Made by a program: the position numbers and the translations under genes. 64,000 nucleotides of DNA, taken from the NCBI GenBank assembly GCA_900538885.1, contig UQAI01000001.1, forward strand, positions 26,156-90,155. The letters are read 5' to 3'. This stretch comes from an uncultured Mollicutes bacterium. Lineage in GTDB: Bacteria > Bacillota_I > Bacilli_A > ML615J-28 > CAG-313. A model generated the notes under the pieces. The model worked only from the letters and a program-made list of their open reading frames with translations, did not search any database and was not told where the DNA came from. This document shows, in pieces, positions 34,300 through 42,857 of the stretch (positions are counted from its first letter, which is position 1; the number at the start of each line of letters is the position of its first letter).

Positions 34300-34337
34300 A
34301 CTTGCTATTATGTCCTTTTAGAGTGATATATATACAC
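34300..34337 (+). repeat. Repeated promoter-like block, copy 2
   Basis: ACTTGCTAT, then CCTTTTAGAGTGATATATATA, matching the block at 33768. TTGCTA (34302-34307) and TATATA (from 34327) are 19 bp apart, as in copy 1. It precedes the amidoligase gene by about 40 bases. Confidence 0.45.
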
Positions 34338-34375
34338 GACGAAGGGAAGAAAAAACCTTCAAGGAGGACAAAGAA

Positions 34376-35335
34376 ATGAAGAACACAGAAAACCAAATCA
34401 ACAATATGAAACAACAAACCATCGGAGTAGAAATTGAAATGAATTCAATTACAAGACAAAAGGCAGCAAGATTAGTTGCTGAGCACTTCGGAACAACAGC
34501 CTGGAACGCAGCAAGTGAATACGGATATTGCAGTTGGGCTTGCAAGGACCAACAAGGTAGAGTTTGGAAATTTCAAAAGGATGTATCAATTGCAGGACCA
34601 GACGATGAAAAATGCGAACTTGTAACACCAATCCTTACTTACAGCGACATTGAAGATTTACAAGAGATTGTTAGAATCCTTAGAAAAGCAGGAGCAAAAA
34701 GCGATGCTTCAAGAATGTGTGGAGTTCACATTCACATTGGTGCAAAAGGACATACACCAAAAACAATGAGAAACCTTACAAACATTATGGCAAGCCACGA
34801 AGACCTTCTTGCAGAAGCCTTGGATTTAGATAGAAACAGAATTTCAAGATACTGCAGAACAGTTGATCCAAGATTCCTTAAGGAAGTCAACAAGAAGAAA
34901 CCTCAAACAATGAGCCAATTTGCAGACGTTTGGTACAAAAGCCAAGGCGAAGATTATGCAAGAAGCCACCATTACAATGGTTCAAGATACCACATGCTTA
35001 ACTTCCACGCTACCTTCACAAAAGGAACAATTGAATTCAGATTATTCCAATTTGATGAACCAAAGGATGGAAAAGCAAACGGACTTCACGCAGGACAACT
35101 TAAGAGCTACATTCAATTATGCTTAGCCCTTAGCCAACTTGCAAAGGATGCAAAAAGCGCATCAGCAAAACCTCAACAACATGAAAATCCAAAATACGCA
35201 ATGAGAACTTGGTTATTAAGATTAGGTTTCATTGGCGAGGAATTCAAGACAGCAAGAGACTTCTTAACAAGAAGACTTAGCGGTGACTGCAGTTTCAGAA
35301 GTGGGGTAAGACCTGCTTCTCAAGCAGCAATGTAG
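34376..35335 (+). CDS. Phage amidoligase (COOH-NH2 ligase family)
   Basis: A 319-residue protein of the glutamine-synthetase/GCS-like amidoligase fold: TIGVEIEMNSITR near residue 20 holds the metal-binding glutamates, CGVHIHIGAKG is the conserved histidine strand near 122, and YHMLNFHATFTKGTIEFRLF carries the arginine and glutamate of the active site. Family knowledge: these enzymes form amide or isopeptide bonds using ATP. It is paired with a gamma-glutamylcyclotransferase-like gene 13 bases downstream. Substrate unknown; peptide tagging of a phage or host protein is possible. AAGGAGG precedes the ATG. Confidence 0.85.
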   Translation: MKNTENQINNMKQQTIGVEIEMNSITRQKAARLVAEHFGTTAWNAASEYGYCSWACKDQQGRVWKFQKDVSIAGPDDEKCELVTPILTYSDIEDLQEIVRILRKAGAKSDASRMCGVHIHIGAKGHTPKTMRNLTNIMASHEDLLAEALDLDRNRISRYCRTVDPRFLKEVNKKKPQTMSQFADVWYKSQGEDYARSHHYNGSRYHMLNFHATFTKGTIEFRLFQFDEPKDGKANGLHAGQLKSYIQLCLALSQLAKDAKSASAKPQQHENPKYAMRTWLLRLGFIGEEFKTARDFLTRRLSGDCSFRSGVRPASQAAM

Positions 35336-35348
35336 GGAGGTGAGAATG

Positions 35349-35822
35349 ATGAGCAAATATTATTTAGCATATGGAAGTAACCTTAACATTAGACAAATGG
35401 CTTATAGATGCCCAACCGCCATTCCAGTAGGCATAGCAGTAATAAAGAACTATCGCTTGAAATTTAAAGGTAGCAAAACTGGTTCATACCTAACAATCGA
35501 AAAAGCAAAAGGGTATGAAGTTCCTGTAGCTGTATGGAAAGTTGAAGATGATGATGAACTTCATCTAGATTGCTATGAGGGTTATCCTACCTTTTACTAC
35601 AAGAAGGAAATCGAGATAGATTTCATTAGCATCAAAAGAAAATTACCGCATCACGCTAAAGCATTTGTATACATAATGCATGAAGATAGAAAACTAGGAA
35701 TACCAACAAAGCGTTATATTGATGTTTGTTTAGAAGGATATAAAGCATTTGGTTTTAACCCAGTAAGATTATTTGAAGCCATTAATTTATCAAAGGAGGA
35801 TGTCAAAAATGGAAACAACTAA
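35349..35822 (+). CDS. Gamma-glutamylcyclotransferase (AIG2-like) protein
   Basis: A 157-residue protein with the substrate-binding loop YLAYGSNLN at the N-terminus and the catalytic glutamate region DCYEGYPTFYYKKEIEI near residue 80. The fold cyclises gamma-glutamyl amines to 5-oxoproline, so it can remove a gamma-glutamyl bond. Next to an amidoligase, it would edit or reverse the modification that enzyme makes (inference; the pairing itself is known from phages). GGGAGG serves starts at 35346 or 35349; the second gives the family-like MSKYYLAYGSN. Confidence 0.88.
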   Translation: MSKYYLAYGSNLNIRQMAYRCPTAIPVGIAVIKNYRLKFKGSKTGSYLTIEKAKGYEVPVAVWKVEDDDELHLDCYEGYPTFYYKKEIEIDFISIKRKLPHHAKAFVYIMHEDRKLGIPTKRYIDVCLEGYKAFGFNPVRLFEAINLSKEDVKNGNN

Positions 35823-35997
35823 GATTTGTCCTAAATGTGGAAAAACTTATCGAGGACACCCTGCAATATCAAGGGTAGATAACGAAACGCCAATATGCCC
35901 AGAATGCGGAACAAGAGAGGCTCTTGAAGGACTAGGAATACCGCCTGAGGAAATTGAAAATATCATTCATACAATTCCAAAAGTTGAAGATAAATAA
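35809..35997 (+). CDS. Small zinc-ribbon phage protein
   Basis: A 62-residue protein with two CxxC knuckles (KICPKCGKTY and PICPECGTR) forming one zinc ribbon, followed by a short acidic helix. AAAGGAGG precedes the ATG, which overlaps the end of the cyclotransferase gene by 14 bases. Likely a nucleic-acid or protein adaptor; it belongs to the amidoligase cassette by position. Confidence 0.8.
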   Translation: METTKICPKCGKTYRGHPAISRVDNETPICPECGTREALEGLGIPPEEIENIIHTIPKVEDK

Positions 35998-36050
35998 AAT
36001 GTTGAAGTCGGCTACGGTCGGCTTTTTCTTATGACAAGGAGGAGGAATTT

Positions 36051-37652
36051 GTGAGAAAACTAAAAAAATATGTTCCAACAAAGTTCAAAGCAAAAGACTC
36101 CACTTACGATAAAGAAGCAGCTGATTTTGCAGTGAACTTCATTGAATGTTTATGTCATACAAAAGGAACGTGGGCTGGTGAGCCTTTTGAATTAATCGAC
36201 TGGCAAGAACAAATAATAAGAGATCTCTTTGGAATTCTAAAACCAAATGGATATAGACAATTCAATACTGCTTATATTGAGATTCCAAAGAAACAAGGTA
36301 AGTCAGAACTTGCTGCAGCAGTAGCTTTACTCCTTACCTGTGGTGATGGTGAGGAAAGAGCTGAAGTTTATGGCTGTGCAGCCGATAGACAACAAGCATC
36401 AATCGTATTTGAAGTTGCAGCGGATATGATAAGGATGTGTCCAGCTCTTAATAAAAGATGCAAAATACTAGCTGCAACAAAGAGAATAGTGTATTTACCT
36501 ACAAATAGTTTTTATCAGGTTTTGTCAGCTGAAGCATACTCGAAACATGGATTTAATATTCATGGTGTTGTCTTTGATGAGCTTCACACTCAACCAAATA
36601 GAAAATTATTTGATGTTATGACTAAAGGTTCAGGCGACGCACGTATGCAACCTTTATATTTTTTAATAACAACTGCAGGAACTGATACTAAATCAATATG
36701 CTATGAAACACACCAAAAGGCAAAAGATATCATTGAAGGTAGAAAAAAGGACCCGACTTTCTATCCAGTAATATATGGAGCAGAGGTTGATGATGATTGG
36801 ACTGATCCTAAGGTTTGGAAGAAGGCAAATCCTAGTCTAGGAATAACAGTAGGTATTGATAAAGTTAAAGCTGCATGTGAGTCGGCAAAACAGAATCCAG
36901 CAGAAGAGAATTCATTCAGACAGCTTCGTCTAAACCAATGGGTAAAGCAAGCAGTCAGGTGGATGCCTATGGAAAAATGGGATGCTTGCTGCTTTGATTT
37001 TAATCCAGATGATTTAAAAGGTAGAGTTTGTTATGGCGGATTAGACTTATCATCAACAACCGATATTACAGCCTTTGTCTTAGTCTTTCCACCGACTGAA
37101 GAAGATGAGCATTATTATGTCTTACCTTATTTCTGGATACCTGAGGATAATATGGATTTGAGAGTTGCAAAAGACCATGTTCCTTATGACTTATGGAATA
37201 CACAAGGTTTCATTGAAACAACTGAAGGAAACGTAATTCATTATGCTTATATCGAACATTTCATTGAAGAATTAGGTCTTAAGTACAACATTAAAGAGAT
37301 AGCTTTCGATAGATGGGGTGCTACAATGCTCGTTCAAAATCTAGAAGGTTTAGGATTTACTGTTGTTCCATTCGGTCAGGGCTTCAAAGATATGAGTCCA
37401 CCAACGAAGGAACTAATGAATTTAGTTTTATCAAAAGAACTAAGACATAATGGTCAACCAGTCTTAAGGTGGATGATGGACAATGTGTGTGTAAGAACTG
37501 ATCCTGCAGGAAATATCAAAATGGACAAGTCGAAGTCCACAGAAAAAATCGATGGTGCTGTGGCAACAGTTATGGCTCTAGATAGAGCAATAAGAAATAA
37601 AAATGGGACTTCTGATTCGGTATACGATTCAAGAGGTCTTTTATTTATCTAG
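36051..37652 (+). CDS. terL: Phage terminase large subunit
   Basis: A 533-residue packaging motor. The ATPase has a Walker A variant IPKKQGKSELAAA near residue 80 and Walker B GVVFDELHTQ near 180; the nuclease domain begins at GGLDLSSTTDITAFVLVFP near 330 with its metal-binding aspartates, and FDRWGA lies further on. It cuts concatemers and pumps DNA into the prohead. GTG start at 36051 with AGGAGGAGG upstream. Portal follows after 10 bases. Confidence 0.95.
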   Translation: MRKLKKYVPTKFKAKDSTYDKEAADFAVNFIECLCHTKGTWAGEPFELIDWQEQIIRDLFGILKPNGYRQFNTAYIEIPKKQGKSELAAAVALLLTCGDGEERAEVYGCAADRQQASIVFEVAADMIRMCPALNKRCKILAATKRIVYLPTNSFYQVLSAEAYSKHGFNIHGVVFDELHTQPNRKLFDVMTKGSGDARMQPLYFLITTAGTDTKSICYETHQKAKDIIEGRKKDPTFYPVIYGAEVDDDWTDPKVWKKANPSLGITVGIDKVKAACESAKQNPAEENSFRQLRLNQWVKQAVRWMPMEKWDACCFDFNPDDLKGRVCYGGLDLSSTTDITAFVLVFPPTEEDEHYYVLPYFWIPEDNMDLRVAKDHVPYDLWNTQGFIETTEGNVIHYAYIEHFIEELGLKYNIKEIAFDRWGATMLVQNLEGLGFTVVPFGQGFKDMSPPTKELMNLVLSKELRHNGQPVLRWMMDNVCVRTDPAGNIKMDKSKSTEKIDGAVATVMALDRAIRNKNGTSDSVYDSRGLLFI

Positions 37653-37662
37653 GAGGTAGCAA

Positions 37663-38979
37663 ATGGGATTATTTAAAAATCGATTTAAAGCAAGAGATCA
37701 TCCTAACGTAGAAAATAAAACAGTTGGAAGCTCCTATTCATTTTATATGGGTGGTTCAACTGCTGGTAAAAGCGTGAATGAACGAAGTGCAATGCAAATG
37801 ACTGCTGTGTATGCTTGCGTGAGAATACTTTCTGAGGCAGTAGCAGGACTTCCATTACATTTATACCGCTACAAAGAAGATGGCGGAAAAGAAAAAGTAA
37901 TCAATCATTGTTTGTATCATCTTTTACATGATGAACCAAATAAAGAAATGAGTTCATTTATCTTTAGAGAAACATTAATGACTCACTTGCTTTTATGGGG
38001 TAATGCTTATGCACAAATCATCAGAAATGGAAAAGGTGAGATTATAGCTCTTTATCCGCTAATGCCAAATAAGATGAAAGTTGATAGAGGTGAAGATGGT
38101 GAACTTTACTATATTTATTCAAGAAGTACTGATGAAGCAAATGCCAAAGAAGATTCAACCGTTGTTTTAACTCCTCGTGAAGTATTGCACATTCCAGGAC
38201 TTGGCTTTGATGGACTAGTTGGTTATTCACCAATTGCAATGGCTAAAAATGCAATAGGACTTGCAATTGCCACTGAAGAGTATGGTGCAAAATTCTTTGC
38301 AAATGGTGCAGCACCAAGTGGTGTACTAGAACATCCTGGAACCATAAAAGATCCTGCAAGATTAAGAGAAAATTGGAACTCCACCTTCGGTGGTTCTGCA
38401 AATTCTGGTAAGGTTGCAGTGCTTGAAGAAGGAATGAAATATACACCGATTTCTATATCTCCAGAACAAGCTCAGTTCTTGGAAACTAGAAAATTTCAAA
38501 TAAACGAGATAGCTCGAATTTTTAGGATACCACCTCATATGGTTGGTGACCTTGAGAAGTCGAGCTTTTCTAATATAGAACAACAGTCTTTGGAGTTTGT
38601 GAAATATACATTAGATCCTTGGATTATTCGTTGGGAACAAAGCCTATCTAGGTCTTTATTAACCCCAGATGAAAAGAAGACATACTTTTTCAAGTTCAAT
38701 CTAGAAGGCTTGCTTCGTGGTGATTATGCATCTCGTATGAATGGATATGCAACCGCAAGACAAAATGGATGGATGTCAGCAAATGACATAAGAGAACTTG
38801 AGAACTTAGATAAGATTCCTGCTGAACTAGGTGGGGATTTATACCTAATTAACGGCAATATGCTTCCGCTTAATAACGCAGGAGCTTATGCAAATACAAA
38901 TAAGGAGGAGGAAGCCGATGAAGAAGTTTTGGAATTGGAAAAATCAAGCGGAAACAGGCGAAAGAGTACTCGAACTTAA
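37663..38979 (+). CDS. HK97-family phage portal protein
   Basis: A 438-residue protein that forms the dodecameric DNA gate. Family landmarks: AMQMTAVYACVRILSEAVAGLPLHLY near residue 42, LHDEPNKEMSSFIFRETLMTHLLLWGNAYAQI, and the clip/wing part FGGSANSGKVAVLEEGMKYTPISISPEQAQFLE followed by FRIPPHMVGDLEKSSFSNIEQQSLEFV. AGGAGG precedes the ATG. Its C-terminus overlaps the protease gene by 62 bases in another frame. Confidence 0.95.
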   Translation: MGLFKNRFKARDHPNVENKTVGSSYSFYMGGSTAGKSVNERSAMQMTAVYACVRILSEAVAGLPLHLYRYKEDGGKEKVINHCLYHLLHDEPNKEMSSFIFRETLMTHLLLWGNAYAQIIRNGKGEIIALYPLMPNKMKVDRGEDGELYYIYSRSTDEANAKEDSTVVLTPREVLHIPGLGFDGLVGYSPIAMAKNAIGLAIATEEYGAKFFANGAAPSGVLEHPGTIKDPARLRENWNSTFGGSANSGKVAVLEEGMKYTPISISPEQAQFLETRKFQINEIARIFRIPPHMVGDLEKSSFSNIEQQSLEFVKYTLDPWIIRWEQSLSRSLLTPDEKKTYFFKFNLEGLLRGDYASRMNGYATARQNGWMSANDIRELENLDKIPAELGGDLYLINGNMLPLNNAGAYANTNKEEEADEEVLELEKSSGNRRKSTRT

Positions 38980-39622
38980 TGGAACGATAGCGGAGGAGTC
39001 ATGGTTTGATGATGATATTACTCCACGAATGTTCAAAGAGGAACTCTTGTCAGGAAGTGGCCCAGTAACAATCTGGATTAATAGTCCTGGCGGAGACTGT
39101 ATTGCTGCTTCACAGATTTATTCAATGCTAATGGATTATAAGGGTGAGATTACTGTCAAGATTGATGGTATTGCTGCAAGTGCTGCATCAGTAATTGCTA
39201 TGGCAGGAACGAAAGTCATAATGGCACCTACTGCACTCTTAATGATTCACAATCCATCTACCACAGCTATGGGAGACCACAGAGATATGCAAAAGGCAAT
39301 TGAGCTATTAGATCAAGTAAAAGAATCAATCATCAATGCCTATGAAATCAAGACTGGAATGTCAAGAATTACCCTTAGTCACTTAATGGATGCGGAAACG
39401 TGGATGAATGCAAACAAAGCCATCGAGCTTAAATTTGCAGATGAAATTTTAGAGGACGATAAGAAGAAATCCTCTGATGTTAGTTTTGCATTTTCAGCTC
39501 ATGAGTTTGCTACAAACTTGCTAAATAAAATCGCAAGTAAGGAAAGTACAGAGCCTATAAAGACTGGCAGAAAAGTCAGTGAGCTTAAAAACGAGCTTGC
39601 AAAAATCAAAAAATTAATTTAA
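38918..39622 (+). CDS. ClpP-like prohead maturation protease
   Basis: A 234-residue serine protease of the ClpP-related S14/S49 group that trims capsid and scaffold during head maturation. Oxyanion strand NSPGGDCIAASQIYSML, catalytic serine in IAASAAS (about residue 88), histidine in MIHNPS at 111. AAGGAGGAGG precedes the ATG at 38918; an in-frame codon at 38888 has no ribosome site. It starts inside the portal gene and is followed by the capsid gene 15 bases later. Confidence 0.93.
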   Translation: MKKFWNWKNQAETGERVLELNGTIAEESWFDDDITPRMFKEELLSGSGPVTIWINSPGGDCIAASQIYSMLMDYKGEITVKIDGIAASAASVIAMAGTKVIMAPTALLMIHNPSTTAMGDHRDMQKAIELLDQVKESIINAYEIKTGMSRITLSHLMDAETWMNANKAIELKFADEILEDDKKKSSDVSFAFSAHEFATNLLNKIASKESTEPIKTGRKVSELKNELAKIKKLI

Positions 39623-39637
39623 TGGAGGATAACGAAG

Positions 39638-40843
39638 ATGACTTTAAATGAAATGTTAGAGAAAAGAAAAAATCTCTTAAACACAATGGATGGGTTCTTA
39701 GAAACTCATAAAAACTCAAATGGTGCTTTATCTGTTGAGGATGATGCAACCTACTCAAAAATGGAAAAGGAATTCGATGAATTAACTGCTTCCATCACTC
39801 GTGCTCAAAGACGTGCAAATATGGAAATGGAAATGAACAAACCAGTAAATGCACCTATTACAGCAAAGCCTATGGTAATGACTGAACCAGAAGATAGTAC
39901 AGGTAGAGCTTCAAAAGGCTATAAAAAGAACTTCTGGAATGCAATGAGAAGAAAACAAATGACACCAGAAATGGTAAATGCTCTTCAAATTGGAACTGAT
40001 TCAGAAGGTGGATATCTTGTCCCTGATGAATATGAAAAGACTTTAGTTGAAGCATTGGAAGAAGAAAATATCTTCAGAAAATTAGCACACGTTATTAGTA
40101 CTTCATCTGGTGACCGTAAGATTCCAGTTGTTGCTTCTAAAGGTAGTGCTTCTTGGGTTGATGAAGAAGGAACAATTCCAGATAGCGATGATGCATTCAA
40201 TCAAGTATCTATTGGTGCGTATAAGCTTGGTACATTAATCAAAGTTTCAAATGAACTTTTGAACGACTCTGTATTTAATTTAGAATCATACATTTCAAAG
40301 GAATTTGCTAGACGTATTGGTTCTAAAGAAGAGGATGCATTCTTCAATGGTAATGGTACAGGAAAACCTGTAGGTATCTTCAACGCTACTGGTGGTGCTG
40401 AAGTTGGTGTTACAGCAGCAAGTGCTACAGCAATCACAGCAGATGAGATTATCGATTTATTCTATTCATTAAGAGCACCATATAGAAAGAATGCCGTATG
40501 GATTTTAAATGATGCAACTATCAAGGCGATTAGAAAACTTAAAGATAATAATGGTAACTACTTATGGCAACCATCATTAACTGCTGGTACACCAGATACT
40601 ATTTTAGGTAGACCAGTTTATACTTCAAGCTATGTTCCAACTATAGCTGCTGGTGCAAAGACTATTGCTTTTGGTGATTTCTCATATTATTGGATTGCAG
40701 ATAGAGCAGGTAGAAACTTCAAGAAATTAACTGAACTTTATGCAGCAAATGATCAAACTGGATTTGTTGCAACACAAAGAGTTGATGGTAAGTTAATCCT
40801 TCCTGAAGCAATCAAAGTTTTAAAGATGAAGGCAACTGCCTAA
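39638..40843 (+). CDS. HK97-family major capsid protein
   Basis: A 401-residue protein. Residues 1-110 are a charged coiled-coil delta (scaffold) domain expected to be removed by the upstream protease; the HK97 fold follows, from GTDSEGGYLVPDEYEKTLVEALEEENIFRKLAHVI through ASWVDEEGTIPDSDDAFNQVSIGAYKLGTLIKVSNELL and GNGTGKPVGIFN. It forms the icosahedral shell. ATGGAGGATAACGAAG precedes the start. No cross-linking residues can be asserted without alignment. Confidence 0.95.
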   Translation: MTLNEMLEKRKNLLNTMDGFLETHKNSNGALSVEDDATYSKMEKEFDELTASITRAQRRANMEMEMNKPVNAPITAKPMVMTEPEDSTGRASKGYKKNFWNAMRRKQMTPEMVNALQIGTDSEGGYLVPDEYEKTLVEALEEENIFRKLAHVISTSSGDRKIPVVASKGSASWVDEEGTIPDSDDAFNQVSIGAYKLGTLIKVSNELLNDSVFNLESYISKEFARRIGSKEEDAFFNGNGTGKPVGIFNATGGAEVGVTAASATAITADEIIDLFYSLRAPYRKNAVWILNDATIKAIRKLKDNNGNYLWQPSLTAGTPDTILGRPVYTSSYVPTIAAGAKTIAFGDFSYYWIADRAGRNFKKLTELYAANDQTGFVATQRVDGKLILPEAIKVLKMKATA

Positions 40844-40865
40844 TTAGTAAGTGGAGGTAGCAGTT

Positions 40866-41183
40866 ATGACTGAAAATGAATTATTACAACAGGTGAAGGA
40901 TAACTTAATCATTACATTCAACGACGATGACAGTCTGATTCAAAAGTTCATAGCTGCTGCCATCACCTATGCAGAGGAATATCAGCATAAAGACTCAGGT
41001 TATTATAAGGAAAATGAAATGAGTGAAACTACTAGACAAGCAATCATTATGCTTGCAAGTCATTTTTATGAAAGTAGAGATGGTTCAACTGGTGGTTTCT
41101 TTGCCGATAATACTAATGCAGCAAACAATGTATGGTTAACAGTCAATAGATTACTACTTTTGAATAAGGAGTGGAGGGTATGA
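40866..41183 (+). CDS. Phage head-tail connector (gp6/gp15-like)
   Basis: A 105-residue helical protein (ENELLQQVKDNLIITFNDDDSLIQKFIAAAITYAEEYQHKDSGYY, TRQAIIMLASHFYESRDG, NNVWLTVNRLLLLNKEWRV) matching the DNA-packaging/connector family that binds under the portal. GGAGG precedes the ATG at 40866. Its stop overlaps the start of the broken closure gene (ATGA). Confidence 0.9.
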   Translation: MTENELLQQVKDNLIITFNDDDSLIQKFIAAAITYAEEYQHKDSGYYKENEMSETTRQAIIMLASHFYESRDGSTGGFFADNTNAANNVWLTVNRLLLLNKEWRV

Positions 41184-41514
41184 GTTTAGGATTAATGAAC
41201 AAGCCTGCAAAACTCTATGAGAAGGTTCCTAATATCGATTCTGAGGGCTTTTCTGGGCGCACTGTGGCCTTTGTTTCTGATATTCGAGTGTTTTTGAAGG
41301 AAGGCATGGAAGCGAACGTTGGGCGAATTTAGCGGCTTTCTCGGAAGCAACTGAACTCTTTAGATTTAGAGCAATTCCAGGAGTTGAAGTTACTACTAAA
41401 CATTTCATCCTTTATGGAGGTAATGAATACAACATTCTATCTGTTGAAAATGTAAAAGGTAGGAATATGTATGTTGAAGTTTTAGCAAAAAGGGTGGTGG
41501 CATCCAATGGCTAA
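41180..41514 (+). pseudogene. Frameshifted phage head-closure (head-tail adaptor) gene
   Basis: From the ATG at 41180 the frame reads 50 codons and stops at TAG 41330-41332. A second frame, open from about 41320 (WANLAAFSEATELFRFRAIPG...YNILSVENVKGRNMYVEVL) to TAA 41512-41514, continues the family sequence. The two halves join near 41310-41322 if one base is restored. The expected product is about 110 residues, a normal head-closure protein. No slippery heptamer is at the junction. Either a real inactivating deletion, which would block head completion, or a sequencing error. Confidence 0.8.
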
Positions 41515-41920
41515 GTGTATTTGTAAGATGCCAGAAGATCTTTTGAAAAAACTATCAAGGCTTGGAAACAAGATGGATTCTATAACTGAAGAGGTTCTTC
41601 AAGTGGGCGGTGAGGTTGTCTTGGATAAAGTCAAATCTAATCTCGAAGGAGTGCTAAGCGGTGAATCAACTGGTGAACTTGCTTCATCATTAGGTCTATC
41701 AAAAGTACTTATCGGTAAAGATGGTAATGCCAATATTAAAGTTGGTTTTGTTGAGCCAAGAAGTGACGGAAAGTCCAATGCAATGATAGCCAACATCATC
41801 GAATATGGAAAAGCAGGACAACCTGCTAAGCCGTTTTTAAAGCCTGCGAAAACATCATCAAAAAAGCCATGCATTGATGCAATGACTAAAAAACTAGAGG
41901 AGGAAATAAAGAAGGCATGA
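41507..41920 (+). CDS. HK97 gp10-family head-tail joining protein
   Basis: A 137-residue protein. The pattern of an amphipathic N-terminus (EDLLKKLSRLGNKMDSITEEVLQVGGEVVLDKVKSNL), a beta core (VGFVEPRSDGKSNAMIANIIEYGKAGQPAKPFLKPA) and a charged tail is diagnostic of HK97 gp10-type neck proteins. It starts 8 bases inside the end of the broken closure gene and overlaps the next start (ATGA). Confidence 0.9.
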   Translation: MAKCICKMPEDLLKKLSRLGNKMDSITEEVLQVGGEVVLDKVKSNLEGVLSGESTGELASSLGLSKVLIGKDGNANIKVGFVEPRSDGKSNAMIANIIEYGKAGQPAKPFLKPAKTSSKKPCIDAMTKKLEEEIKKA

Positions 41921-42267
41921 ACATATTAGCTCAAGTTAACTTACTCTTATCTAGATTAAGCATTCCTGTAGAAACAGGATCAATGAAACAGGCTACAAGT
42001 GACAAATATATTGTGCTTGTACCTTTAGCTGATTCTTACCCAGTTTCTGCTGATAATTTACCTATCGCAGATGTGCAAGAATTAAGAATCACGATTTTCT
42101 CTAAAGAGAATTATATAAAACTTAAAAACCAGATTATTTCAATACTTCTAAGCAATGATTTTTGCATAACGGAGAGAAAATACAATGGTTATGATGCTGA
42201 TACAGGCTACTATCAGTACACAATAGACGTAGCCAAAAATTATGAAATTGAGGAGGATATTTACTAA
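41917..42267 (+). CDS. Phage tail terminator/completion protein
   Basis: A 116-residue protein at the gp11/minor-tail position between the gp10 homologue and the major tail protein. LLSRLSIPVETGSMKQATSDKYIVLVPLADSYPVSADNLP and the helical LKNQIISILLSNDFCITERKYNGYDADTGYYQYTIDV pattern fit tail terminators that cap the tail tube at the head side. Its TAA and the next ATG share a base. Family assignment relies on order and fold pattern. Confidence 0.75.
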   Translation: MNILAQVNLLLSRLSIPVETGSMKQATSDKYIVLVPLADSYPVSADNLPIADVQELRITIFSKENYIKLKNQIISILLSNDFCITERKYNGYDADTGYYQYTIDVAKNYEIEEDIY

Positions 42268-42857
42268 TGGCAACAATTGGTTTAGACAAATTATTTTATG
42301 CTTCCATCACTGAAGATAAGGATGGAAACGAAACATACGGTACTCCAGTTCAACTTGCAAAGGCTATCTCTGCTGATTTAAGTGTTGAACTTAATGAAGC
42401 AACTTTATTTGCTGATGATGGCCAAGCTGAAGCTGTAAAAGAGTTCAAGAGCGGTACTTTATCATTAGGAGTTGATGATATTGGTACTGAGGCTGCTGCA
42501 GGATTAGTTGGCGCAACAGTCGATAAAAATGGTGTATTAGTCTCTGGGGGAGAGGATGCAGCAAAGCCTGTAGCTATTGGTTTCAGAGCAAAAAAATCAA
42601 ATGGAAAATATAAGTACTATTGGCTTTATAAAGTCTTGTTTGGTGTTCCTGCTACAAACCTTGCTACTAAAGGTGATTCCATTACTTTTTCAACTCCAAC
42701 AATTGAAGGAACAATCTTCAGAAGAAATAAGGTTGATGGTAAGAATAATCATCCTTGGAAAGCAGAGGTCACTGAATCCGACACTAATCAAAGTGTAATC
42801 AGCAAATGGTACACAGAAGTTTATGAACCTGTTTATACGGACGGAGGTAGCATCTAA
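42267..42857 (+). CDS. Major tail protein, phi13 family
   Basis: A 196-residue tail-tube subunit. GLDKLFYASITEDKDGNETYGTPVQLAKAISADLSVELNEATLFADDGQAEAVKEFKSGTLSLGVDDI is characteristic of the phi13-type tube proteins of Gram-positive siphoviruses, as is GFRAKKSNGKYKYYWLYKVLFG. GAGGAGG... GGAGGATATTTACTA precedes the ATG. Followed immediately by the tail chaperone. Confidence 0.93.
   Translation: MATIGLDKLFYASITEDKDGNETYGTPVQLAKAISADLSVELNEATLFADDGQAEAVKEFKSGTLSLGVDDIGTEAAAGLVGATVDKNGVLVSGGEDAAKPVAIGFRAKKSNGKYKYYWLYKVLFGVPATNLATKGDSITFSTPTIEGTIFRRNKVDGKNNHPWKAEVTESDTNQSVISKWYTEVYEPVYTDGGSI

Noticed and set aside
34920..35126. A 68-codon frame inside the amidoligase gene
   Set aside because: Shadow of the amidoligase coding strand, without a ribosome site or family pattern.
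35998..36050. Terminator before the large terminase gene
   Set aside because: GTCGGC occurs twice as a direct, not inverted, repeat before the T-run, so no stem forms.
41310..41330. Programmed frameshift in the head-closure gene
   Set aside because: The junction GCGAACGTTGGG has no slippery heptamer and no fixed-ratio product is known for this protein family; a deletion or sequencing error is more likely.
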